A DNA stretch of 8,803 bases from Hyphomicrobiales bacterium (lineage in GTDB: Bacteria > Pseudomonadota > Alphaproteobacteria > Rhizobiales > Beijerinckiaceae), in the NCBI GenBank assembly GCA_028865375.1, contig JAGWKJ010000086.1, forward strand, positions 1-8,803, read 5' to 3'. The stretch's first letter is position 1. The number at the start of each line of letters is the position of its first letter. The translations under genes were made by a program, and so were the position numbers. Positions 1-7,576 of the stretch are shown here, piece after piece. The notes under the pieces were generated by a model. It had not been told where the DNA came from. It did no database searches and saw nothing but the letters and a program-made list of their open reading frames with translations.

Positions 1-2177
<2,177 letters not shown>

Positions 2178-2183
2178 GTCGTT

Positions 2184-2187
2184 CTCC
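2184..2187 (-). promoter_or_regulatory. Ribosome binding site deciding the GTG start of dnaE
   Basis: GGAG on the minus strand, 6 bases before the GTG at 2177. There is no in-frame ATG between this site and the upstream stop codon, so the site supports a GTG start. Confidence 0.65.
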
Positions 2188-2282
2188 GTCGCTGGGCCGG
2201 CGGCGCCGGGCCGCCCGATTCCGTCATGGCAGATCGTCGTGGTCCTCGTCGCGCGCTTCGTCCGCCCTGTCCACAGGCGGGC

Positions 2283-2381
2283 TCACGCGCCCGTGAAACC
2301 CATCGAGAACACCGCGATCATGGCGAGGAAAAACGACAGCGCGGTCAATTCGCCGATGTCTTGCAGGATGATACGCAGCAT
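2283..2381 (-). CDS. SOS-controlled 32-residue single-span membrane protein (SidA-like candidate)
   Basis: A micro-ORF beginning MLRIILQDIGELTALS and ending MGFTGA. Residues 1-11 are amphipathic with Arg3, Asp8 and Glu11. Residues 12-32 are an unbroken hydrophobic stretch, enough for one membrane span. The ATG has a strong GGAGG at 2387-2391 with a 5-base spacer. A promoter (TTGACG, 17-base spacer, TATGGT) lies immediately upstream, and its spacer is a perfect GTTC-N7-GTTC LexA box. Known precedent: Caulobacter SidA, a 29-residue inner-membrane protein induced by DNA damage that blocks division at FtsW. Length, membrane character and SOS control match, but I cannot show sequence homology, so a division-inhibitor role is inference. 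dnaE starts 105 bases downstream on the same strand and I see no convincing promoter between, so they may form one operon. Alternatives are another LexA-regulated membrane peptide, or a leader ORF for dnaE. Confidence 0.72.
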   Translation of the reverse strand: MLRIILQDIGELTALSFFLAMIAVFSMGFTGA

Positions 2382-2386
2382 GGACG

Positions 2387-2391
2387 CCTCC
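2387..2391 (-). promoter_or_regulatory. Strong ribosome binding site of the 32-residue membrane protein
   Basis: GGAGG on the minus strand with a 5-base spacer to the ATG at 2381. This near-consensus site is the main translational evidence that the very short frame is a real gene. Confidence 0.7.
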
Positions 2392-2404
2392 ATCGAATGG
2401 CGCG

Positions 2405-2433
2405 ACCATATGTTCTTTGTTTGTTCGCGTCAA
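2405..2433 (-). promoter_or_regulatory. Sigma-70-type promoter for the small membrane gene (and possibly dnaE)
   Basis: On the minus strand, -35 TTGACG (2428-2433) and -10 TATGGT (2405-2410) are separated by exactly 17 bases. Transcription would begin near 2398, giving a leader of about 17 bases that contains the GGAGG. The spacer is occupied by the LexA box, so bound repressor would block RNA polymerase. Confidence 0.65.
2412..2426 (+). promoter_or_regulatory. LexA (SOS) box, perfect GTTC-N7-GTTC
   Basis: The sequence GTTCTTTGTTTGTTC matches the direct-repeat LexA operator GTTC-N7-GTTC established for Alphaproteobacteria in all eight fixed positions. It sits entirely inside the -35/-10 spacer of the minus-strand promoter, the expected place for a repressor site. 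LexA cleavage after DNA damage should therefore open this promoter. Confidence 0.8.
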
Positions 2434-2448
2434 GTTGTTTTTTTGTTC
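2434..2448 (+). promoter_or_regulatory. Second, near-perfect LexA box, GTTG-N7-GTTC
   Basis: Seven of eight fixed positions match the alphaproteobacterial LexA operator, the exception being GTTG for GTTC in the first half-site. It abuts the -35 hexamer of the minus-strand promoter and continues the 11-base register of the first box: the half-sites start at 2412, 2423, 2434 and 2445. It could bind a second LexA dimer on the upstream side of the promoter, or be a relic of box duplication. Confidence 0.55.
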
Positions 2449-2473
2449 TAGTCGTCGATGAGGCTTGCGCTCC

Positions 2474-2510
2474 GTGCGCCAGCGCACCGCGGGCAGCCGC
2501 TGGTGCTGCC
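2474..2510. repeat. Two adjacent short inverted repeats (hairpins)
   Basis: GTGCGC-CA-GCGCAC (2474-2487) is followed by GGCAGC-N7-GCTGCC (2492-2510), both with perfect 6-base arms. They lie between the LexA boxes and the divergent small ORF at 2568. Neither is followed by a T-run on either strand, so they do not look like intrinsic terminators. In such GC-rich DNA part of this could be chance. They could alternatively form structure in a plus-strand leader. Confidence 0.35.
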
Positions 2511-2567
2511 ATGAAGGGCGAACGAGCGGCGATTTCCGTTCAACGCCCGCCGCCAAAGGATAAGACA

Positions 2568-2756
2568 ATGGCCTCGTTTCTCCATCTCCCGCACTTGTCG
2601 CTCGTCGTCGCCGCAGCCGGCCGCTTGGTTCGCGCGCCTCGCCCCGTCGGGACGCCCGCTCGCACGGCGAAGTCGCCGCCCGCCCCGGCCGCGCCCCGCC
2701 CTTGCGTCGAGGCCGGCTGGCGCGCGTGCTTGGACAATTGCCCGCCCGGCGCCTGA
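2568..2756 (+). CDS. Possible small protein, 62 residues, Pro/Ala-rich with three C-terminal cysteines
   Basis: A short frame with AAAGGA (2555-2560) 7 bases before the ATG. Roughly 87% of codons end in G or C, as expected for a real gene here. The N-terminus is mildly hydrophobic (FLHLPHLSLVVAAAG, residues 4-18). The middle is rich in Pro and Ala, and the C-terminus carries Cys46, Cys54 and Cys58 in CVEAGWRACLDNC. It ends 14 bases before the convergent stop of the MORN gene and diverges from the SOS-controlled small gene, so it fills the gap neatly. I recognise no family. The same frame is open far upstream across dnaE, antisense to it, so openness alone is not evidence. It may instead be noncoding. 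Confidence 0.38.
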   Translation: MASFLHLPHLSLVVAAAGRLVRAPRPVGTPARTAKSPPAPAAPRPCVEAGWRACLDNCPPGA

Positions 2757-2770
2757 AGGCCCACGCGACT

Positions 2771-3238
2771 TCAGAAGCCGCAGCCGGCGTCGCTGTTGAA
2801 GAACGACATTCGTCGTCCGCCGTGATCGAAGCAGCCGTTTCGCCAAAGGCCCGAGTACCGTTGGCCGTTCTTGGCGGTCAGCGTGCCCTGCCCGTTGGGT
2901 CGGTTGTCGACGAAACGGCCGACGAAATGGCCCTTCCAGTCGTCGGCCACGCCTTGACCGTTCGACTTGCCGCCGACCATGTCGATGCGGTCGGTCTCGT
3001 AGACCTTGCCGCTGGACGACCAACGCAGCAGGCCATGGCCTTGGGCGAAGCCGCGCACGCAGCGACCTTGCCATTGGACGTGATCGTCGGCCTGGGGATA
3101 ATTGTTCCACACCCGACAGCCGGTCTTGGAATCGGCGGTCCAGCCGGGCGGCAAGGTCTGGGCCGCCGCGATGCGCGGCGCGGACGCCAAGATCGACATC
3201 AACCCGGCGCCGAGGACGAAAGCGCGATCCCAAACCAT
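2771..3238 (-). CDS. Secreted MORN-repeat protein, 155 residues
   Basis: The protein begins with a Sec-type signal sequence: a hydrophobic core at about residues 6-20 and a likely cleavage after AAA at residue 26. The exported domain has an opening motif GCRVWNNYPQ (40-49) and a WQGRCVRGFAQGHGLLRW segment (56-73). MORN-like repeats follow, such as GHFVGRFVDNRPNGQGTL (103-120) and GQRYSGLWRNGCF (125-137). MORN repeats are short beta-hairpin units used as structural or membrane-association modules; no enzymatic role is implied. Four cysteines (41, 60, 136, 153) could form two disulfides in the periplasm. The ATG at 3238 is chosen over longer upstream frames because GGAG lies 6 bases before it and the signal peptide starts there. 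The gene lies 76 bases downstream of the CWPHHFD gene on the same strand. Exact function is unknown. Confidence 0.85.
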   Translation of the reverse strand: MVWDRAFVLGAGLMSILASAPRIAAAQTLPPGWTADSKTGCRVWNNYPQADDHVQWQGRCVRGFAQGHGLLRWSSSGKVYETDRIDMVGGKSNGQGVADDWKGHFVGRFVDNRPNGQGTLTAKNGQRYSGLWRNGCFDHGGRRMSFFNSDAGCGF

Positions 3239-3270
3239 GTGACTCTCCAAGTCAAGGCATTGACCCAACG

Positions 3271-3299
3271 AGACTATCGAAGGGACCGGCGAACGTCGA
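3271..3299 (-). promoter_or_regulatory. Weak candidate promoter for the MORN gene
   Basis: On the minus strand TCGACG (3294-3299) and TAGTCT (3271-3276) are 17 bases apart, matching 4/6 and 3/6 of the sigma-70 consensus. The site lies in the 76-base gap before the MORN gene, but the matches are poor and read-through from the upstream gene is equally possible. Confidence 0.22.
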
Positions 3300-3301
3300 G
3301 T

Positions 3302-3322
3302 TGCGATGCCCGCATCATCGCA
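3302..3322. repeat. Perfect 7-base inverted repeat around the stop codon of the CWPHHFD gene
   Basis: TGCGATG (3302-3308) and CATCGCA (3316-3322) flank a 7-base loop, and the structure covers the stop codon at 3315-3317. It could act as a transcript 3'-end stabiliser or weak terminator. No T-run follows on the minus strand, so it is not a standard intrinsic terminator. Confidence 0.4.
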
Positions 3323-4142
3323 CCGGCCGGCGCAAGCGTTCGATGGCCGCCGCCGTGGCGCGCGCGAGAAAACCGTCGACGGCCGACGCCTTGTCGCCGG
3401 TCGCCAGGATCGTCGAGACGGTCGCCACCGCCGCCGTGAAGCCCTCGTCGCGCCAATGGCCGACCGGCCCGAGGTCCGGCAATCCGACGATGGAACGGGC
3501 CGGGTAGAGCGAGACGTAGAAATAGGGCTCGTCGTAGTAATGGTCCCCCGGCGTGAAGCCGGCGCCGACATAGGCCGTTTCGGTGCCGACGGCGAAGGAC
3601 GCTTGCGTCGCCAGGTCGAAATGATGCGGCCAGCACCGCGGCGCCGGGGCATCGAGCCCATGGCCGATCAGCGCCGCGCGGGCGCCCTCGATCCGGCGCG
3701 CGCCGAAATCGAACCAACGCGCCAGCGCGTCGAACGCGTCGTCGAGATCGCCGCCGTAGCGGCCTCCGCTCGCGAAACCATCGTCGGCCATTTCATAGGG
3801 CGGCGGTGCGTCGAGCCGCGAAGCGTCGAGGCCAAGCGCGGCGACGACGCGGCCGAACCGCTCGCGCACGCCGGCGTCGTCGAGACCTTGCAAGGCCATG
3901 GGCGCGACCCGGCCGACCGTGAGCGCGAGCGGCGCGATCGTCAACGCGAAACGTCGGTTCGCGATCGGATGCGTCGTCAGCGCGCGCGTCGCGCCGTCCC
4001 AGCCGAGATTGGTCTGGCCGTCGTCGTCGCGCGCCGGCAAATACGACCGCGCGGCGCGCGCCAGCCATTGGGCGGCGCAATGGGCTTGCACGCGCGCCTC
4101 GCGCAGTCGGGCGGGATCGACGGCGACGGGATCGGGCGACAT
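3315..4142 (-). CDS. Conserved protein of unknown function with CWPHHFD motif, 275 residues
   Basis: A cytosolic-looking protein with no signal peptide or membrane span. Notable segments: an N-terminal helical part ending in SYLPARDDDGQTNLGWD (33-49), a THPIANRRFALTI strand region (57-69), CWPHHFDLATQ (170-180), GFTPGDHYYDEPYFYVSLYP (195-214) and GPVGHWRDEGFTAAV (225-239). The clustering of Cys170, His173, His174, Asp176, Asp200, His201 and His229 resembles residues of an active or metal site, but that is inference. The layout loosely recalls the DUF5996 family; I recognise no characterised relative. The start at 4142 is chosen because GGAG lies 6 bases before that ATG. An in-frame ATG at 4175 has a poorer site, and the frame extending further upstream is low-complexity arginine-rich read-through. 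The gene is divergent from the Rieske-flavodoxin gene, with a 170-base shared upstream region, and may be co-transcribed with the MORN gene downstream. Confidence 0.82.
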   Translation of the reverse strand: MSPDPVAVDPARLREARVQAHCAAQWLARAARSYLPARDDDGQTNLGWDGATRALTTHPIANRRFALTIAPLALTVGRVAPMALQGLDDAGVRERFGRVVAALGLDASRLDAPPPYEMADDGFASGGRYGGDLDDAFDALARWFDFGARRIEGARAALIGHGLDAPAPRCWPHHFDLATQASFAVGTETAYVGAGFTPGDHYYDEPYFYVSLYPARSIVGLPDLGPVGHWRDEGFTAAVATVSTILATGDKASAVDGFLARATAAAIERLRRPVR

Positions 4143-4245
4143 GGCGGGCTCCTGGGGCGGCGGTTCGGCGCTCATCCATAGGGCGTCGCATGCCGCGCCC
4201 GAAGCGCCGCGCGCTCCCGGCGGTTTCACGATCGCGTGGGCGGCC

Positions 4246-4276
4246 TTGACCGTCCCCGCCGCCGGACACCTTATCC
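4246..4276 (+). promoter_or_regulatory. Candidate promoter for the Rieske-flavodoxin gene
   Basis: TTGACC (4246-4251) is a 5/6 match to the -35 hexamer. The best -10 candidates are CTTATC or TTATCC, 18-19 bases downstream, at 4270-4276. The expected transcript would start near 4283, about 30 bases before the ATG at 4313. The spacing is a little long. Confidence 0.35.
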
Positions 4277-4312
4277 CGACCGGGACGACGGCGGCATGGC
4301 GAGGGGCGCGCA

Positions 4313-5428
4313 ATGGAGGGACGCGAGGACTGGGTCGACGTCGGTTCGCTCGACGAGATTCGCGCCGCGGGGTTGAAGCCCGTGACCGCACGCGGAACGG
4401 CGCTGGCGGTGTCCTGTCGCGGGGGAGCGATCGGCGCGGTCTCGAACGCCTGCAACCACGTCGGCGGACCGCTGGGCGAAGGCAGGCTCGAGGGCGACTA
4501 CGTCGTGTGCCCGTGGCACCAATGGAAGTTCCATCGCGTCACCGGCGCCGGCGAACCGGGCTTCGAGGACGATCGCGTGCCGGCCTTTCCCGCCAAGATC
4601 GCCGACGGCCGCGTGCTGGTCGACGTCGCGCATCTCACCAAGCGCAGCAAGGCGCCGCACCCGCCCCATCCGCTCGCCCGCGAGATCGTGCGCGCGCCGG
4701 GGCCGTTGCGGTTGGCGGGCATTTCGACGACCGCGATGGACCGCGCGAATCCGCGCTTCTCCGGCTCCGACCATCTGCTGGGGCACGCGCTGAAGGAAGC
4801 GGAAAGCCTCGGCGCGCAGACGCGGACCATCGCCCTCGACGAACTCAAGTTCCGCAACTGCGAGGGCTTCTATTCCAAGTCCGCGCGCGCCTGCACGTGG
4901 CCCTGCTCGATCACGCAGATGGATTCGGCCGACGAGATGGAGCGCGTCTACGAAGCGCTCGTGCATTGGGCGGACGCGGTCATCGTCGCCACGCCGATCC
5001 GCTGGGGCGCCGCGTCCTCGCTCTATTTCAAGATGGCCGAGCGGCTGAACTGCGTGCAAAACGCGGTGACGATCAAGGACCGGGTGCTGATCCGCAACAA
5101 GGTCGCGGGCTTCATCGTGGTGGGCGGACAGGACAACATCCAGTCGGTCGCGGGCCAGATGCTCGGCTTCTTCGCCGAGCTCGGGTTCCTGTTCCCGCAA
5201 TTTCCCTATGTCGCGCATTCGCGCGGCTGGTCGCACGAGGACATGGAGCGCAACGTCGAGATCGTGCGCGACTCCGAAGAACTCGCCGAGGGCGCTCGGA
5301 TGCTCGCCAAGCGCTGCCTCGACCTCGCCGGCCGGTTGGTCGTGGCCGACCCGGCCACCGTGATCGAGCGCGGCGGACGCAAGGCCCATTCGGTGATGCC
5401 GACCGCGAAATCGTATGGGGCGGACTGA
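4313..5428 (+). CDS. Rieske [2Fe-2S] / flavodoxin-fold NAD(P)H-dependent oxidoreductase fusion, 371 residues
   Basis: Two domains in one chain. Residues 6-106 are a Rieske-type ferredoxin domain with a complete cluster motif, Cys47-x-His49 and Cys66-x2-His69 separated by 16 residues (CNHVGGPLGEG and CPWHQWKFH). After a Pro/His-rich linker (112-130), residues 131-342 form a flavodoxin-like FMN reductase domain: strand PLRLAGISTT, then ADAVIVATPIRWGAASSLYF (220-239), KMAERLNCVQN (240-250) and VAGFIVVGGQDN (264-275). Three cysteines (183, 194, 198; NCEGF and ACTWPCSITQ) sit where related iron-sulfur flavoproteins carry a cysteine cluster, but the spacing is unusual. Inference: electrons from NAD(P)H pass through FMN to the Rieske cluster, or the reverse, towards an unknown acceptor. 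There is no signal peptide, so the protein is cytoplasmic. The ATG at 4313 is preceded by AGGGG at 7 bases. No oxygenase subunit gene lies nearby. Confidence 0.88.
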   Translation: MEGREDWVDVGSLDEIRAAGLKPVTARGTALAVSCRGGAIGAVSNACNHVGGPLGEGRLEGDYVVCPWHQWKFHRVTGAGEPGFEDDRVPAFPAKIADGRVLVDVAHLTKRSKAPHPPHPLAREIVRAPGPLRLAGISTTAMDRANPRFSGSDHLLGHALKEAESLGAQTRTIALDELKFRNCEGFYSKSARACTWPCSITQMDSADEMERVYEALVHWADAVIVATPIRWGAASSLYFKMAERLNCVQNAVTIKDRVLIRNKVAGFIVVGGQDNIQSVAGQMLGFFAELGFLFPQFPYVAHSRGWSHEDMERNVEIVRDSEELAEGARMLAKRCLDLAGRLVVADPATVIERGGRKAHSVMPTAKSYGAD

Positions 5429-5480
5429 GAACGCGCGCCGGGGAACCGCGTCCCGCGTGGGTTGAACCCGGACACCGCGC

Positions 5481-5508
5481 TTCGCAAACCGCCATCCTGC
5501 GCTATGAT
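5481..5508 (+). promoter_or_regulatory. Candidate promoter for nadK
   Basis: TATGAT at 5503-5508 matches the -10 consensus at 5 of 6 positions. TTCGCA at 5481-5486 is a 4/6 -35, 16 bases upstream. The predicted transcript would start near 5515, leaving a leader of about 26 bases before the ATG at 5541. Confidence 0.45.
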
Positions 5509-5540
5509 GGCCCCAGGCGGCCGTTCCGCCGGGGAAATCC

Positions 5541-6329
5541 ATGTCCGGGTCCAACGGCCACGAGCGCCGGTTCGAGCGCCTCGCCTTCGTCGCATCCGGA
5601 ACGCCCGAAGCGGAAGCCGCCCGGCTCAAGCTGGTCGAGCGTTACGGCGACGCGCCGCCGCAGGACGCCGAGGTCGTGGTCGCGCTGGGCGGCGACGGCC
5701 TGATGCTCCAGACCCTGCACCGCTTCATGGGGCTGTCGAAGCCGATCTACGGCATGAACCGCGGATCGGTCGGCTTCCTGATGAACGCCTGGCGCGAGAC
5801 CGGCTTGCGCAAGCGCCTGGCCGCGGCCAAGCGCTCGGTCGTCCATCCGCTGGTCATGCGCGCCACCGACGTGCGCGGAGCGGTTTCGACCGCCCGCGCG
5901 ATCAACGAAGTGTCGTTGCTGCGCCAGACCTACCAAGCGGCGAAGCTGCGCATCCTGGTCGACGGCGTGGTGCGGATGCCCGAACTGATCGCCGACGGCG
6001 CGTTGGTGGCCACCCCCGCCGGCTCGACCGCCTACAACCTCTCGGCCAACGGCCCGATCCTGCCGCTCGACGCGACCCTGATGGCGCTGACGCCGATCTC
6101 GGCCTTCCGGCCGCGGCGCTGGCGCGGCGCTCTGCTGCCCGACCACGCCCGCGTCGCGTTCGAGATCATCGAGCCAGGGCGGCGCGCGGTTGCGGCGGTC
6201 GCCGACCACGCGGAAACGCGCGACGTCGCCCAGGTCGAGATCTGGATGGACCACGACACCGGGCTCGAACTCCTCAACGACCCGGGTCATTCGCTCGACG
6301 AGCGCATCCTGCGCGAGCAATTCGGCTGA
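5541..6329 (+). CDS. nadK: NAD kinase, 262 residues
   Basis: Phosphorylates NAD to NADP using ATP or polyphosphate, the only route to NADP in most bacteria; cytoplasmic. The diagnostic GGDG motif is at residues 50-53 within VVALGGDGLMLQTLH. INEVSL (121-126) and ATPAGSTAYNLSANGPILP (157-175) carry the conserved NE and GSTAY nucleotide-binding elements, and SAFRPRRWRG (187-196) is typical of the alphaproteobacterial form. The length agrees with the compact bacterial NadK of about 255-300 residues. The ATG is preceded by a purine-rich GGGGAAA. The gene is followed after 77 bases by pdxJ on the same strand, which has its own candidate promoter. Confidence 0.95.
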   Translation: MSGSNGHERRFERLAFVASGTPEAEAARLKLVERYGDAPPQDAEVVVALGGDGLMLQTLHRFMGLSKPIYGMNRGSVGFLMNAWRETGLRKRLAAAKRSVVHPLVMRATDVRGAVSTARAINEVSLLRQTYQAAKLRILVDGVVRMPELIADGALVATPAGSTAYNLSANGPILPLDATLMALTPISAFRPRRWRGALLPDHARVAFEIIEPGRRAVAAVADHAETRDVAQVEIWMDHDTGLELLNDPGHSLDERILREQFG

Positions 6330-6355
6330 CGCGCGGCCGACCTGCGCGCCGCCGC

Positions 6356-6384
6356 TTGCCCGCGCCGGCGACGCGCGCTTAACT
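6356..6384 (+). promoter_or_regulatory. Candidate promoter for pdxJ-acpS
   Basis: TTGCCC (6356-6361) and TTAACT (6379-6384) are separated by 17 bases, matching 4/6 and 3/6 of the sigma-70 consensus. TTAACT is a notable AT-rich spot in a very GC-rich gap. A start near 6391 would leave a leader of about 16 bases containing the GGGGAG ribosome binding site. Confidence 0.35.
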
Positions 6385-6406
6385 CGCGCCGTCCAGCGGG
6401 GAGACC

Positions 6407-7162
6407 ATGGCCGCCAAACCGATCCGCCTCGGCGTCAACGTCGACCACGTCGCCACGCTCCGCAACGCGCGCGGCGGCGCCCTGCCCGATCCCGTGCGCG
6501 CCGCCGCGCTGGCGATCGAAGCGGGCGCCGACGGCATCACCGCGCACCTGCGCGAGGACCGCCGCCACATCCGCGACGACGACATGCACCGCCTGAAGGC
6601 GCGCATATCCAAGCCGCTCAATTTCGAGATGGCGGCGACCGAGCCGATGCTCGACGTGGCGCTGGCGGTGCGTCCGCACGCCGCCTGCCTCGTGCCCGAG
6701 AAGCGCACCGAACGGACGACCGAGGGCGGTCTCGACGTCTTGGGCGGCCACGACCGCCTGCGGCCTTTCGTCTCCGAACTGACGCGCGGCGGCGTGCGGG
6801 TGTCGCTGTTCGTCGAGCCGTCCGCCGAGGCGATGGAGGCCGCCAGATCCATCGGCGCGCCGGTGGTCGAGTTGCACGCCGGCGCTTGGGCCCACGCGCG
6901 CGAGACCGGCGAGAACGGTCGCGCCCAACACGAGTTCCAGCGCATCAAGGACGCCGCGCGCAAGGCCCATGCGCTGGGTCTCGAATGCCACGCGGGCCAC
7001 GGCATCGACTACGACATGGCCCGCGAGGTCGCCGCCCTGGCGCAGGTGGTCGAGCTCAATATCGGCCATTTCCTCGTCGCCGAGGCGGTGTTCGTCGGCC
7101 TCGGCCAGGCGATCCGCGAGATGCGCGCGGCGATGGACGAGGGGCGCCGCCATGCCCATTGA
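6407..7162 (+). CDS. pdxJ: Pyridoxine 5'-phosphate synthase, 251 residues
   Basis: Condenses 1-deoxy-D-xylulose 5-phosphate with 3-amino-2-oxopropyl phosphate to pyridoxine 5'-phosphate, the last ring-forming step of the DXP-dependent vitamin B6 pathway; a cytoplasmic TIM-barrel enzyme. Hallmarks: NVDHVATLRNARGG (11-24), the TAHLREDRRHIRDDD segment (45-59) with His47, NFEMA (72-76) with Glu74, LVPEKRTERTTEGGLD (95-110) and ECHAGHGIDYD (193-203) with His198. His47, Glu74 and His198 correspond by motif to catalytic His45, Glu72 and His193 of the E. coli enzyme. GGGGAG precedes the ATG closely. The full length is normal for the family. acpS follows after only 6 bases, the conserved proteobacterial pdxJ-acpS pair, so the two are almost certainly one operon. 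Confidence 0.97.
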   Translation: MAAKPIRLGVNVDHVATLRNARGGALPDPVRAAALAIEAGADGITAHLREDRRHIRDDDMHRLKARISKPLNFEMAATEPMLDVALAVRPHAACLVPEKRTERTTEGGLDVLGGHDRLRPFVSELTRGGVRVSLFVEPSAEAMEAARSIGAPVVELHAGAWAHARETGENGRAQHEFQRIKDAARKAHALGLECHAGHGIDYDMAREVAALAQVVELNIGHFLVAEAVFVGLGQAIREMRAAMDEGRRHAH

Positions 7163-7168
7163 GGCGGC

Positions 7169-7576
7169 ATGATCGTCGGGATCGGTTCCGACCTCTGCGA
7201 CATCCGTCGCGTCGAGGAGACGCTGACGCGCTTCGGCGAGCGCTTCGCGCGCCGCTGCTTCACGGAGATCGAGCGGGCGAAATCGGACCGGCGGGCCAAC
7301 CGCGCCGCCTCCTATGCCAAGCGCTTCGCCGCCAAGGAGGCCTGCGCCAAGGCGCTGGGCACCGGCCTGTCGCGCGGCGTGTTCTGGTCGGACATGGGCG
7401 TCGTCAACCTGCCCTCGGGCGCGCCCACGATGCGGTTGACCGGCGGCGCGGCGGCGCGGCTGGCGGCCATCGTTCCCGCCGGCCACGTCCCGCGCGTCCA
7501 CCTCACGATCACCGACGACCATCCCTGGGCGCAGGCCTTCGTCGTCATCGAGGCGCTGCCGGCGGCCGGCGGCTAG
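7169..7576 (+). CDS. acpS: Holo-[acyl-carrier-protein] synthase, 135 residues
   Basis: Transfers the 4'-phosphopantetheine arm of coenzyme A to the serine of apo-ACP, activating fatty-acid synthesis; a cytoplasmic trimer in the family. Motifs: MIVGIGSDLCDIRRVE (1-16) with the Mg-binding Asp8, and the helix YAKRFAAKEACAKALGTG (49-66) with Glu57. The C-terminal strand HLTITDDHPWAQAFVVIE (111-128) matches the family's closing segment. GAGG lies 4 bases before the ATG, overlapping the end of pdxJ. The lepB-rnc-era genes that often follow acpS in Proteobacteria are absent; a convergent LysR gene comes instead, and the two stop codons overlap in CTAG. Confidence 0.96.
   Translation: MIVGIGSDLCDIRRVEETLTRFGERFARRCFTEIERAKSDRRANRAASYAKRFAAKEACAKALGTGLSRGVFWSDMGVVNLPSGAPTMRLTGGAAARLAAIVPAGHVPRVHLTITDDHPWAQAFVVIEALPAAGG
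7573..7576. other. Shared CTAG: overlapping stop codons of convergent acpS and LysR genes
   Basis: acpS ends in TAG at 7574-7576 and the LysR gene ends in TAG on the other strand (7573-7575), so the palindrome CTAG serves both. There is no room for a terminator between the genes, hence each transcript must run into the other gene. Confidence 0.9.

Noticed and set aside
2224..2568. Minus-strand frame of 114 residues over the SOS promoter
   Set aside because: It would cover the promoter, LexA boxes and the small membrane gene in another frame, has no good ribosome binding site and no recognisable feature.
5429..5475. Possible terminator after the Rieske-flavodoxin gene (GGGTTGAACCC and nearby short repeats)
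   Set aside because: Arms are very short and no T-run follows, so it is not distinguishable from chance in this GC-rich stretch.
3898..5703. Plus-strand open frame of 601 residues
   Set aside because: It overlaps the Rieske-flavodoxin gene in a different frame and is arginine-rich with no motif.
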